Notes under the pieces: model-generated
The model's input: only the letters and a program-made list of their open reading frames with translations
What the model was told of the DNA's origin: nothing
The model's database searches: none
Part shown: piece after piece, positions 1 through 12,409 of the stretch
Position numbering within the stretch: the stretch's first letter is position 1
How the letters are laid out: every line of letters begins with the position of its first letter
Made by a program: the position numbers and the translations under genes
Source: Escallonia rubra
Lineage: Eukaryota > Streptophyta > Magnoliopsida > Escalloniales > Escalloniaceae
Length of the DNA: 64,000 nt
Assembly (NCBI GenBank): GCA_033065855.1
Contig: JAVXUO010001465.1
Location: 1-64,000 of the forward strand
Reading direction: 5' to 3'

Positions 1-1896
1 AGCAACCTCTCGGGCAAACTTATGTCATAGATGCTCATGTCAAGCTCAGGATGATCTTTCGAGACATCGTTCTTACATTTATTATAACCATGCACAGGTG
101 CCCCTTTAGAGTCACAGTAGCGTTGCTCCATGAAAGCCTTGGATCTCTTGAATACCTGCACAGCCTGAAAAGCCACCAACGAATTCTCGGCCTCTAAATC
201 ATTAACGTGAGCTGATAGATCGGCATTCTTTGCAGTCAGCCCAACATTAGACAACTCCAATCGCTCTACTTTCTTACTAAAATCTTCAACTTTCTTCTCA
301 GCCTCCTTGCAAAAGTTGTTCTCTATCATTACTTTCTTCTTCTCCTCGTCCAACACTTTGTCTGCAGCAATTAGCTTCTCCGCGCCAATCTACACCTGCG
401 CCATAGCCTATACGACAAAGAGTTAGGATCAAACAACAAAACTTTCAAAGGAAATAAGAGAGAAGAAATAAACATGCGACATTAGCTGGACCATCCCATT
501 GGATATCTCTGTGACGCCGTAGCCAAACAATGTCTTCCTATCCATGGGAATGATTGCATGGCTAGACCAATCCCATGCCGCGCAGGGAGACTTAAACACC
601 GACTCGTCAATAGATATTCCCAGGCAGGGCGATGTGGGGTATCAGGATGAACGGAGGATGATGTGGCTCTACTCCCAGCTCTGCTCAAGGCTTTTCGCTT
701 CTTGGAAGTCTCTTTAGACTTATCCACGGGAGTCAAGCCCAAAATGAAGTCTTCGGTTTGAGTCTCTCACCTTTCGCTGAGACCCAGAAACCAATGCACC
801 AAAATCCAAGTCATGCATCTCCTCCTCCTCGACATCATGTATCAAAGCTAGCTCATCAGGAATTATGTCTCTCAAAACTCCTTAGGCATTGAATAGCAGC
901 GGATCTCCTTGCGCTCGTGACGACATGTTTTCTGCATGCAAAACAAAAGTAAGATTACCATTTACGATCAGACAAACTCAAGGTTTCGTAAGAGCTTTAC
1001 CAGAATCATTTTCGCCCTCTTCCTTTTCCTCGTCGACAAGATCTTGAGGCTCAGGGGAAAAGATGATTCCACACTTGTGGATTTGAGCATTACTCAAAGG
1101 ATATCTGGATTCTAAAGGCTCAGCCCCCTTAATCTTCCCAATGTACTCAAGGTCAGTCTCCGACAAGTCCGTTTCTTTTAATTTATTACAAGCTCTAGTC
1201 TCGCACTCAGGGAGCCATACATTACAGGCTTCGCTCCTTTGAGACTTAGGCAATTTGACAAACAAAAATCTCTCCTTCCAATGGTGATTGGATGATGGAG
1301 GGTGCGGAAATAGGTTGGCGTCGGCCTTTGGGTGTCGACTCAAAAAATACCAATCTACTTGCTTAGTTATGATACAGATAGTAAAAAACCATCTGAATAC
1401 TCTAACCCTAGGATTTAAACCTACTTTATGGCATTGGTAGATGAAGAAACTTATAAAGCGCCATGCATGGGGGGGACAGTTGGCCAGGCGCGAGCCCATA
1501 AACATTTAAAACCTTGATGAAGAATGGATGAAGGGGAACTCTAAAGCCGTTAATGAACATGTCCCAATAAACACCAATTTCGTCGATTGTAGTCATGTTA
1601 GCCAATTCATCCTCATCAAGAAGCCTTAGTTTTACGATCGGCGGAATTTCACAACGCTCCTGTAGAAGTTTCAGGTCATAACTACTCAACCTGCTTCTAA
1701 GTGTGTGCGCATCAAAAGGCTTAGGAGACTGAGCACTTTCCCTTAAGACTTCCTTAGCGGGGACCCCCATTGACTCTTGGAAAGAAACCAAGGGAACTCC
1801 GGTTTCTAAAAATAAAGGATCAAAGGTGGGTTCTATCCTAACACCTTGTATATCAGCGTTAGGCTCAGAAACATATTCTTCATCCTCGTTGGACAT
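1..1896 (-). pseudogene. Antisense accessory gene of a Tat-like gypsy element (Transposase_28 / putative gypsy-type domain plus coiled coil), partial and broken
   Basis: The frame opens at 1896 with MSNEDEEYVSEP and runs to about 1470. It then jumps frame at a run of seven G (about 1467-1475) into the frame that continues to 978. Read across the jump, it shows the pattern of the plant 'putative gypsy type transposon' domain (PF04195): a hydrophobic stretch on GFRVPLHPFFIKVLNVYGLAP, an ISFFIYQCHK-like segment, then a W-rich FRWFFTI and an HHWKERFLFVKLP block. A probable intron lies near 927-1013 (donor after GAAAATGATTCTG, acceptor TTTTGCATGCAG). A lysine/glutamate-rich coiled coil follows at about 1-405 and runs off the window. 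In-frame stops lie between. The gene is antisense to the LTR at 2180-3380. Extra antisense genes between pol and the 3' LTR are known in the Tat lineage of Ty3/gypsy. The domain call is from family knowledge; the lineage is inferred. Confidence 0.6.
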
Positions 1897-2289
1897 AATT
1901 TTAGATCAAAACAAGAGATTTCAAAAGAAAGGTTAAAAACAAGTTTGAAACTTACTTGAAAAAGAAGATGATTTTCAAACTCTACATAGAAATCTTCTTC
2001 AAACAAAGCCCAAGACGATCTCTCGCACTCTACACTTTGAGAAATGAAATGAGTTGTGAAGAGGGTAAAAGGTTTACCCCTTATAAAGAAACAACAGACT
2101 CATCCAACGGATGAGATCTTGTGACCATTGAGTTACCCTGGACACGTGGCATGCATATAAAAATATGACGGGGGCAAATTTACCTACTTACACCATGATG
2201 ACAACTACAATAAAACTGAGTAAACGAGCTACTCAAGACCTAGCCTCTGCCGAGCAGATGAGCATATCAGACCCCACCTCTACTCTATT

Positions 2290-2890
2290 CGAGTAGATGA
2301 GTTCTTAGTCCTAGCCTCTGCAGAACAGAAGCATATTGGACCAAGCTGAGTAGGCGAGTTCCTAAAGGACCCCTACTCTCCCAAGCCGAGTAGGCGAGTC
2401 CCTATAGGACCTCTGCTCAGCCAAGGTGAGTAGGAGAGTCCCTAGTGGACCTCTGCTCAGCCAAGGTGAGTAGGTGAGTCCCTAGTGGACCTCTGCTCGG
2501 CCAAGCCGAGTAGGCGAGTCCCTAGTGGACCTCTGCTCGGCCAAGCCGAGTAGGCGTCCCTAGTGGACCTCTGCTCGGCCAAGACGAGCAGGCGAGTCCC
2601 TAAAGAAGCTCTGCTCGGCCAAGCAGAGTAAGCGAGTCCCTAGTGGACCTCTGCTCGGGCAAGACGAGCAGGCTAATCCATTGAAGACCTCTACTCGGCC
2701 AAGCCGATTAGGCGAGTCCCTACTAATGGACCTCTACTCGCCCAAGCCGAGTAGGCGAGTCCCTAAAGGACTTCTAGTCGGTCCAGCCGAGTAGGCGAGT
2801 CCCTAAAAGACTTCTACTCGGCCAAGCCGAGTAGGCAAGCCCTTAGTAGACCTCTACTTGGCCATGCCGAGCAGACAAGTCCTTTAAGGA
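2290..2890 (+). repeat. 40-bp tandem repeat with a hairpin core in each unit
   Basis: About fourteen imperfect copies of a 40-bp unit built on GCGAGTCCCTAGTGGACCTC followed by TGCTCGGCCAAGCCGAGTAG. Each unit contains CTCGGCCAAGCCGAG, a perfect 6-bp inverted repeat around a 3-nt loop. Variants swap AGTGGA for AAAGGA and TGCT for TACT in a mosaic pattern, as expected from unequal exchange. The same array recurs at 7860-8290. Confidence 0.9.
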
Positions 2891-3210
2891 TTTCATTCAG
2901 CCAAAGTTTCCAAAAAAAAAATAAAATTAATTCCATATTCTCCTTAAAGAAAAACATGGAATGTGGGGCAAATGATATGGGTAAAAATATCATCGTGACA
3001 CGTGTCACCATCTGGTAAAGTTAAACCTGTCACAATACTCATGAATGAGGAGAAAGTGGGGACTAACTACCTTCCCACCATTTACACCATTCATTAAGGC
3101 AGTAACCCCCCATTCAAGACAATTAACTACCATTAGTGGAAGTAACCCCTCATTAATCTAGTAACTCCCTAATTAAATAGGGGAGTAAATAAACCACTAA
3201 GGAAGGACCC

Positions 3211-3218
3211 TATAAAAG
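3211..3218 (+). promoter_or_regulatory. TATA box of the Tat-like LTR
   Basis: TATAAAAG lies in an otherwise mixed stretch about 170 bp before the LTR end, the usual place for an LTR core promoter. Transcription would run rightward, out of the element, towards 3381 and beyond. Confidence 0.55.
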
Positions 3219-3380
3219 AAAATGCGGGAACCAAGAAATGCAAGTGACTTCATTTGAGTTTACATTATAATCTCTTGAAATATCTTATGACTTAAGTATC
3301 GGAGATTTTCTTTCCGGCGAATCACCGGTGTTGTCTTTTTGTTGTGCAGAATCAAGTTCCGGATTTCATCCGCAACAACA

Positions 3381-4787
<1,407 letters not shown>

Positions 4788-4789
4788 TA

Positions 4790-5120
4790 CTCATTTCGTC
4801 GCACATAAATTGATCATTTTATTTTTTTGGACCGTCCCATAAACTTTTACATATTTTTCATTTTTATACTTTTTTTATTCTATTTCCCTCTCCACATTTA
4901 AACTCTCAACCAACTCATTTTCTCTCACCTAGCCCAGCTTCTTACACTTTTTATTATATTTCTCTTTCCAGATTAACACTCCTCTAATTCTTTTTCTCTC
5001 TTCTGATCCACTTTCTTTTCTTCCTCTTTCTAAAGGGTAGAATGAAAAACACATAATATATGACCTAAGTTCTTAATATGCGTGAAAAAAAAATAATCGA
5101 ATTATGTAAGAAGGAGGGAG
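4790..5120. mobile_element. Stowaway-type MITE
   Basis: The 331-bp element is flanked by TA at 4788-4789 and 5121-5122. The right end, read in reverse complement, is CTCCCTCCTTCTTACATAAT, the Stowaway signature. The left end, CTCATTTCGTCGCACATAAA, is an imperfect match continuing as TTGATCATTTTATTTTTTT. The interior is AT-rich with no coding capacity. Stowaway elements are moved by Tc1/mariner transposases. Confidence 0.8.
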
Positions 5121-5530
5121 TAGTTTTTAATAGACATTCAGATTCGGTGCTGGTTTTGGTAACAAGGAATTGTACATTTGCCACATGCCAAAGATTAGAC
5201 CCATATGACGTGGTTTTCCATAGACCTCATACGAGATATAACTTTGAAAAACAAGAACTTTTAGGGTCACCAAACTAATTCGCTTGCCATTTACCTTGTC
5301 AACGTTATAGTAAGCTCACAAGGCTCAATAAATGTCCGTACAAGGCTCAAATAATTCCGTCAGTCTTTCCTCCAAAGAACTTGATGATAACTTTTAAACA
5401 ATAAATTCGTTTAGGGATGGTAGTTTAGGGGTGAGCCCCGCCCCGCCCACCAAGATGATACTTATTTATGCGGAGGCTTCAAATGAGTTTCGGGCAAATA
5501 GGAATGAGGCAAATTTATCTATTTATACAT
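5121..5530. other. Intergenic DNA, no gene recognised
   Basis: Mixed-composition sequence with only short chance frames; nothing recognisable. Confidence 0.4.
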
Positions 5531-6132
5531 ATACTACATATAAAGGGAAAATTTCTTTTTGTGTAACACCACTTTGGTATTACATAACTACTAATCTAAA
5601 ATTACGACATGTGACATTCTAAGAATTGTGACACTTGGCACTATAAAAACTTTCTTATAAAATACACAAAACAAAAAGATTAAATATTAAATAACTTCCT
5701 TAAATACATGTTTGATTTTCTAATTTCAATACCCTTATATATCATGCTTGATTTTTTAACAAATTTCAAACAATTTTACTGTTGCACATGGGCCATTTAA
5801 ATTCATTAAAAAAATATAGTCAAAATATATTCTAAAGGTTAAGCTTGCTTTTATAAAAAAAAATATCATATTACCAACTTCATTTTTACAATTCTGTGTG
5901 CCACGATAGGTACCTATCCAGAATGTTGACATTTGACATTCTACAGTTTTTTTAGAAAATAAATTTAAAATATATTTAAGGACATGTTATGTTTTCATAA
6001 TTTAAAATTCATTTTATGGAATGTGAAACTAAATACTTATACGTGATGCTTGATGCTTGATTTTTTTAATAAATTTTATATCATTAACTCTATTTTTGCA
6101 CACGCATTACATGTGTCACGTTGACTCGTACT
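5531..6132 (+). mobile_element. Helitron-like non-autonomous unit A
   Basis: It begins near TACTACATATAAAGGGAAAA and GTGTAACACCACTTTGGTAT, and closes on a hairpin-forming GCACACGCATTACATGTGTC followed by ACGTTGACTCGT. This matches plant non-autonomous Helitrons: an AT-rich body, no terminal inverted repeats, and a GC-rich hairpin just before the 3' end. The terminal CTRR is not canonical (CTCG). A related unit follows directly, and relatives occur at 56290-57250. Confidence 0.45.
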
Positions 6133-6425
6133 ACATATAATGAGACCACCACTTTCAGTGTAACACCCATTTTGGTGTTATACAACTACCTACCTAACTT
6201 TGTGATACTTGGCATTCCATAATATTTTTTTTTAAATGTCACAAAATAAAAATTTAAGTAGTGAATAACTACCTAAAATGATACGTTTGGTTTCCGTAAT
6301 TTTATTTTTATTTTACCGAATGTGATAATAAAAACTTATACCCGATGCTTGATTTTTTTTTTAACAAAAATTATATTATTTAACTTAATATTTGCACACA
6401 CGTTGTGTGTGCCACGTTGACTCTG
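6133..6425 (+). mobile_element. Helitron-like non-autonomous unit B, head-to-tail with A
   Basis: It starts on ACTACATATAATGAGACC and GTGTAACACCCATTTTGGTG, parallel to unit A, and ends on GCACACACGTTGTGTGTGCC followed by ACGTTGACTCTG. It is shorter than A and lacks A's middle part. No spacer separates the units, which suggests tandem insertion or slippage at the replication terminus. Confidence 0.45.
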
Positions 6426-6964
6426 TGAATATTTAATCAATCAGGGATAGACGAACTTTTGTCATCCCCAACTTAAACCAAATAGATTCCAAGTATCAAA
6501 ATATGATCTGGAATGTGACTTTAGCTCAAGTTAATTGTTGATCTTAAGGGTCTTCATATTGACAACCGTTTAATTATTGGAATGGTACAGTCATAAGGAC
6601 AAAAAAGGTTAGTATACGATATTTCATATCAATGGATCTGTCCGGCAACAAATTATTTCAGTAGTGATGGTATGTAATTACTTATACTTACTTACTAGTT
6701 AAAATCCCGTGTTATGCACCGAAGAGGAGGTAGTATTATGAAGTGGGGTAAGGAATGTCGGGATGGTACAGTTAGAAGTCGTGAGTTTGAAAGCTACTTT
6801 CTGATCAATTATAGTTTAACACGTATTTGGTTGTATTTTAGTAGTGAAAATTGTAGTAAAAAAAAATTGAGGTTTAACATATAAAGATCCTACCAATTGA
6901 ATCCAAACACATAAAGTATGGATGTTATTTATTTATCGGAATAAAAAGGGCATGTAAATCAGCT
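6426..6964. other. Intergenic DNA, no gene recognised
   Basis: AT-rich sequence with no coding frame or repeat boundary that I can support. Confidence 0.4.
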
Positions 6965-7034
6965 ATAATGAGATGGAAAAAAGACTAGAAGGGCAAATTG
7001 GTAACTAACTAGCCATGTAACTTTAGCCAAATTT
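6965..7034. repeat. 70-bp direct repeat, left copy
   Basis: Identical by eye over 70 bases to 8331-8400, starting ATAATGAGATGGAAAAAAGA and ending AACTTTAGCCAAATTT. The two copies flank the inserted Tat fragment. A further 24-base partial copy (CTAACTAGCC to TTTAGCC) sits at 8307-8330. This is far longer than any transposase duplication and fits staggered-break repair with template switching. Confidence 0.9.
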
Positions 7035-8306
7035 GATAAAGAAAGGATGAAGAGGAACTCTAAAGCCATTGATGAACATGTCCCAATAAACACCAATCTC
7101 GTCGATTGTAGTCATATTAGCTTATTCATTCTCATCAAGAAGCCTAAGTTTTATAATCAGCGAAATTTCACAACGCTCCCGTAGAAGTTTCAAGTCATAA
7201 CCACTCAACTTGCTTCTAAGTGTGTGCGCATTAAAGGCTTAGGAGACTGAGCACTTTCCCTTAAAACTTTCTTAGCGGGGACCCCCCTTGACTCTTGGAA
7301 AAGAACCAAGGGAACTCCGGTTTCTAAAAATAAAGGATCAAAGGTGGGCTCTATCCTAACACCTTGTATATCAGCGTTAGGCTCAGAAACATATTCTTTA
7401 TCCTCGTTGGACATAATTTTAGATCAAAACAAGAGATTTCAAAAGAAAAGTTGAAAACAAGTTTGAAACTTACTTGAAAAAGAAGATGATCTTCAAACTC
7501 TACTTAGAAATCTTCTTCAAATAAAGCCCAAGATGATCTCTCGCACTCTACACTTTGAGAAATGAAATGAGTTGTGAAGAGGGTAAAAGGTTTACCCTTA
7601 TAAAGAAACAACAGACTCATCCAACGGATGAGATCTTGTGACCATTGAGTTACCCTGGACACGTGGCATGCATCTAAAAATATGACGGGGGCAAATTTAC
7701 CTATTTACCCCACGACGACAACTACGATAAAACCGAGTAGACGAGCTACTCAAGTCCTAACCTCTGTCGAGTAGACGAGCATATCGGACCCCACCTCTAC
7801 TTTATCCAAGTAGACGAGTTATTGGTCTTAGCCTCTGCAGAGCAGAAGCATATTGGACAAAGCCGAGTAGGCGAGTCCCTAGTGGACCTCTACTCGGCCA
7901 AGCCGAGTCGGCGAGTCCCTAGTGGACCTCTACTCGGCCTAGCCGAGTAGGCGAGTCCCTAAAAGGACCTCTACCTGACCAAGCTGAATAGGCGAGTCCC
8001 TAGTGGACCTTTACCCGGCCAAGGCGAGTAGGCGAGTCCCTAAAGGACCTCTGCTTGGCCAAGCCGAGTAGGCGAGTCCCTAGTGGACCTCTGCTCGGCC
8101 AAGCCGAGTAGGCGAGTCCCTAAAGGACCTCTACTCGGCCAAGCCGAGTAGGCGAGTCCCTAAAGGACTTCTACTCGGCCAAGCCAAGTAGGTAAACCCA
8201 TTGAGGACTTCTACTCGGTCAAGCCGAGTAGGCGAGTCCCTAAAGGACCTCTACTCGGCCAAGCCGAGTAGGCAAGCCCTTAGTAGACCTCTAATGGACC
8301 ACTGCT
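7035..8306 (-). mobile_element. Truncated second copy of the Tat-like fragment (accessory gene plus LTR array)
   Basis: It corresponds closely to 1518-2860 of the first copy: part of the antisense accessory gene, its upstream region, the purine tract (TGACGGGGGCAAATT at 7683) and a 40-bp array at about 7860-8290. Both ends are cut inside the element, so it did not arrive by integrase. Confidence 0.85.
7036..7414 (-). pseudogene. Fragment of the Transposase_28-type accessory gene
   Basis: The start at 7414 gives MSNEDKEYVSEP, almost the same as the frame starting at 1896. A one-base loss near 7230 shifts the frame. Lower down, the codons matching the first copy include stops. The fragment ends at 7036, inside the domain, where foreign DNA begins. 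It is non-functional. Confidence 0.8.
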
Positions 8307-8330
8307 CTAACTAGCCATGTAACTTTAGCC

Positions 8331-8400
8331 ATAATGAGATGGAAAAAAGACTAGAAGGGCAAATTGGTAACTAACTAGCCATGTAACTTTAGCCAAATTT
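8331..8400. repeat. 70-bp direct repeat, right copy
   Basis: Partner of 6965-7034 with no difference seen. It ends 437 bp before the MYB start codon, so the inserted DNA separates the proximal promoter from its former upstream sequence. Confidence 0.9.
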
Positions 8401-8837
8401 TCTTGTTTTTGAATTCATCGAAGAGGAAAGAGTTTACCAACTGACGAGGATTCTGTTTTCCAATAAGAGAGAAGGCAGTTTCATATATCCGACCACCACC
8501 CACACGAGCGGTTCTCGAGTTGCTTGCACTGAGTAACGCACGCATTTCCAGAGAGAGAGAGTAGACGAGTAGGGAGTGCGGGAATCATGTGGTTTCCCGT
8601 CCTGTCTTTTTGTTTTCTAGCCGTCTCCTTCCATTGCAAAACCCCGTTCTCTTTTCTATAACCCTCTCCTCTAACCGTGTGGGTTCCCGTCCTCTCTTGC
8701 TCTTCTGGCCCATTTCATCCCTTCTTGTTGCAGTTTTCTACTGATCAGAGGAAAATTTAGGATTTCTCAGTAATTTTCCCTGATCGTCCTTCCTTTTCTT
8801 TCATTTGCTTTGTTGGGTTTTTTCAATTTGAATCACC
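8401..8837 (+). promoter_or_regulatory. Presumed promoter and 5' leader of the MYB gene
   Basis: Pyrimidine-rich leader-like sequence (TTTCTTTCATTTGCTTTGTT at about 8797) runs up to the start codon. A GA-rich stretch is at 8551-8567. No strong TATA box is seen; TTTTCTATAACC near 8652 is the best weak candidate. Confidence 0.4.
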
Positions 8838-10827
8838 ATGAATGAACCTTCTCCGTCTATGGACAACCTTGGGGAGTCTAAAGGTTCTCAAATGGCGAGT
8901 CCTCCATTGGGAGAAGGAAAAGGGTTTTCTTTGAACCATGGTGAGGATGATCAGGTAAGTGGAAGGAAGAGTAGTGGGCATACAAAGGTTTGTGCAAGAG
9001 GACATTGGAGACCTCATGAAGATGCTAGGCTCAAGGAAATTGTTACTCAATATGGTCCCCAAAATTGGAATTTGATTGCCGAAAAGCATCAAGGAAGATC
9101 AGGTAAATTCACAATCAAATTAGTTAAAAGAAACCCTTCTTTCCTTTTAGCCTTTTGGAAAAGGTGGTAGTACTCACCGCTACACTCACTTTCCTTTTTC
9201 TCGTTGGTACCCTTATGATATTATTATGGTTATGGAATGAGGAAAGAGAAATTGAAAAGGGGGGACATTTTGGATAGTAAATTGCAGGGATTACTCCACG
9301 GCGTATGGACTTTAATGAAATCTTGTAGTAGTACCTGTTTAGGTGGGCAAAAACATGGAGATAGGCCATAAAGGAAAGACGTCTTCTTTCAATTTTATTC
9401 TGTTTCTTGGAATGACCAAAAAGGGATTTTGATTATGTCTTAGGACAATTTTTAGGAATAAGGAAAAAGAACTGCAGAAACGCTACTTCAATCTTTCTGT
9501 TTAGGAAGAAGCAAGTTTTGGGAGAGGGGGAAAGTTGATTCCAATTTAATTATATGGGAAACTGACACTTGAAATCTGGGTATTAATGAGTTTTGGAGCT
9601 GGTGTACCTCCTCTAATTAACTAATTGTCCTCCGGTTGAGTATACTTACAGGGAAAAGTTGCAGATTAAGATGGTTTAACCAGCTAGATCCAAGGATTAA
9701 CAGGAGAAACTTCACTGAGGAGGAAGAGGAAAGGCTACTGGCTGCTCACAGTGTGTATGGTAACAAATGGGCCATGATTGCTAGGCTATTCCCTGGGAGG
9801 ACTGATAACGCGGTTAAGAACCATTGGCATGTCATCATGGCCAGGAAACGCAGGGAGAGAGACAGTGTTTACAGGAGGAGAAACCCCACCACGTCCCGGA
9901 GTACTTGTTTAGTAAGGACCACCCTCCCCAAAAACAAGATGTTTAATGCATGCAGTACTATTGAATCAACCATCTCCAGCAGCAGCAACGACAACAATGT
10001 TGACGAATCTGTTTCAACATGTACTGCTGATCTCTCCCTCACTTTCTCTTCTGCCAAAGGAGTGCCTCCTGGTTTGCTCTCCAGGTTCAGCCCAGTCCAA
10101 CAGCGCCAGCCTTTTGGTGTGCACATGGGTATAATCATGCTTCCTCCTATTCTCTTCCACTTCTAAAGCTTGCTTTATTTTTTTGGAAAACGGTCTATCC
10201 ACAACAAATTAGGCTCAGGTTGCTGACCCATTCTCGTTCCTAGTCTCACTTTTCACCAAGAATATTTCTTGGCATTGGTCAAAAATTACTTTACAAACCA
10301 ATTTCCTGAAACGGCGCAACTTTAACTAATGCAAAGCTGTTGCTTCTTGGACTGGCCTTATTTCCTTCTCTGGTTCTCATTCTCGTGTTTTCATATTTCT
10401 ACTTGAAGTTTTTGGCAAAAAAAGAAATATTACTGTCGATGCAAATGGTACAACTTCGCATTGCTTTAACTTCCTTGCAGTAACATTTTCATTAGAAAAG
10501 GAAACCGGAGGCTGATTCTTGGTAGGATTACATATGGAACTTTTGGTTGTGTGCTGATTTATTAATCCCTTTTGGCTTTTAGGTTCATCAGGAGAGGAAA
10601 AAGTGCTGAAAATGGCAAATGTGGTGCTTGATCAGTTTTATGGCACAGGGCCAGCAGCGATGATTGTAGACGTGGATCAATCTGGTTACTCAGATTCAAA
10701 CTCAGAAGTGTCTATAGCCGACTCAGCTGCCATTAACGGGACCAATTTGAAACTCTACTTGTGTAGGCAAGATGAGGAGAAGAACAAGCTGTTCTTCATT
10801 GATTTTCTTGGAGTAGGAGCCACTTGA
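8838..10827 (+). CDS. R2R3-MYB transcription factor, subgroup 21 type (MYB52/54/56/105/117-like), three exons
   Basis: Nuclear DNA-binding regulator. Exons are 8838-9102, 9652-10128 and 10583-10827, with GT-AG borders and phase 1 at both junctions, giving 328 residues. R2 has tryptophans at 57, 77 and 96 (start ARGHWRPHEDARLKEIV). R3 has F109, W128 and W147 (GNKWAMIARLFPGRTDNAVK, then NHWHVIMARKRRER). The first intron falls after GRSG, the standard MYB position. A Ser/Thr-rich middle follows, and the protein ends FIDFLGVGAT, the C-terminal motif of the LOF1/MYB105 clade. Arabidopsis relatives act in organ separation, cell-wall deposition and seed or root development; which role applies here cannot be told. 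No stops or frameshifts are seen. The upstream region carries a recent insertion ending at 8400. Member identity within the subgroup is uncertain. Confidence 0.93.
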
Positions 10828-10885
10828 GACATAAGGTGGTATTGGCACCAAATTTTGGCGGACCGTGGCCTTTTTTTTAAATCCA

Positions 10886-10891
10886 AATAAA
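10886..10891 (+). terminator. Candidate poly(A) signal of the MYB gene
   Basis: AATAAA lies 59 bases past the MYB stop codon, in a T- and A-rich stretch. Plant poly(A) signals are loose, so this is only a plausible site. Confidence 0.4.
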
Positions 10892-12400
10892 AGTCGCTTC
10901 AATTTAATGGCAGGCCTCTTAACAATAGAATTTTAAGAAAGTCCAGAAATTAATAGATATGAGGTCCCTTATAAAATGTTAAGAATTATTCTTTTGGATA
11001 TGCATCAAAAGATAATAGTTGGGGGTTGGACAGGAACATACTAAGGACAATGAATATGTAGTGACAATTGTATATAGTATGTCTTTTCAATAACAGTTTG
11101 TAAATGATCGTTTGAGCTTAATGAATATAAGGACCTTTGACTAAAAAAAAAAAAAATAATAATAGATTGGGGTGAACGTGGACAGATACGAAATGCAGTA
11201 AAAATAAAGTACTTGGCAATTTTGGAGAGCAAATGAAAATTGGTGGCTTATGATCATAAGAGCATTGAAAAGCCTTTGGATTCCAAGACTTTTGACGTGG
11301 AAATAAAGGTATAAGCTACGCCTTATTCTATTTCAATCAAACCCAAAATTTCAGCATATGGTAGTGACCCAAAAATCCCTAATCTTTGTGTGTATTTAGT
11401 AAAACAGGTATCTAAAGATTCAAACCAATTTTATTTTTTATTTCAAATAAACCCACAAAATTCGGGCATCATTGTGTGTGTTTAGTAAAGTCATCAAGTG
11501 GTTTTATTCTATTCTAGTATTATGTACTTGGTGTATTTGGTGAGATCACGCGGAGAAGAGAAGAGAAGAAATTGAAGAGAAAAGAGTCAAGAAACAAGAG
11601 AAAATAGAAGAAACAGAGGAGGAGAGGAGAAAGGGAGATATTACTTCGTTCGTACTTGGAGACTGGAAGAGATTGGAGGCGCCGGCAAGAGGAGAGACAG
11701 GAGTGATGGAGGCGCAAGCGTGGGAGATGGAGGTGGCGGCGCGAGGAGAGACGTCAGAGATGGAGGCGCAGCCGTGAGAGGTGGAGACGACGGTTATAGG
11801 AGAGACGTTGATGAGAGAGGCGCTGTCGTGGTGAAATTGGAGGCGCTGCCGTGGAGGCGTGGAGCAATCGACAAATCTGGTGGCGACTGAAAGAAAAGTA
11901 CGGGTTAGGATTAATGAAATTTAGAGTTACTTGCCTTTTATATGAATGAGTTAAGTTTAACTAAGTCTGTTAGTAAAATTAACTAGGATTAGGTTAAAAA
12001 TATTATACGGAGTATTATATATTACATACAGTCGATTCGATTTATATGGGTTTCAAAAAATCCAAATGGAATCGACCGAACCGAACATGCAATTTGGGAA
12101 AAAAAAAACCAAGGTCAAACCAACTGTTTTTACGATCGGTTTAGAATTAGTCGACTTGGTCGGTTTAGTTTTCATGGTTGGATCGTTTCAACGGTTTAAA
12201 TGCTTACCCCTAACTATATATAGTATACGAGGGCCCATAAAAAAAATTGACATATATCATAAGTATATATCATCAGAAAATAAACGAGGCTAACAGCCCA
12301 AACTTCTGGGATTACATTGTCATACAATACAGTGCTAATAACGGATGATAACCCCATTCGATAGGTAACACCAAAAGACAGAAAATAGATCACAAAGAAA
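10892..12400. other. Intergenic DNA with a purine-skewed GA-rich patch and a degraded MITE-like end
   Basis: At 11550-11880 the plus strand is strongly GA-rich, with recurring GGAGGCGC and GGAGAGACG phrases. It looks like low-complexity or leader-derived sequence and has no convincing protein. At 12060-12225, motifs such as CGACCGAACCGAAC and TTAAATGCTTACCCCTA resemble one arm of a hAT-type MITE, but no matching end was found. Confidence 0.4.
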
Positions 12401-12409
12401 AAGGACCAA

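Larger units (their letters stand above)
2180..3380 (+). mobile_element. LTR of a Tat-like Ty3/gypsy element (probable 3' LTR), approximate ends
   Basis: A purine-rich tract (ACGGGGGCAAAT, about 2168-2179) precedes the segment, as a polypurine tract would. The segment holds a U3 minisatellite, a TATA box at 3211, a run on CCGGCGAATCACCGG resembling U5 of this lineage, and an end on CAACAACA at 3380. The DNA right of 3380 (GCTTTGGCC) does not continue as a gag region, and the accessory gene lies to the left in antisense, so this is most likely the 3' LTR. The left end is uncertain because the expected TG is not obvious. Confidence 0.5.

Noticed and set aside
2290..2890. CRISPR-like array of about 40-bp periodic repeats
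   Set aside because: There are no unique spacers; the whole unit repeats, and it lies in a plant LTR. It is a minisatellite.
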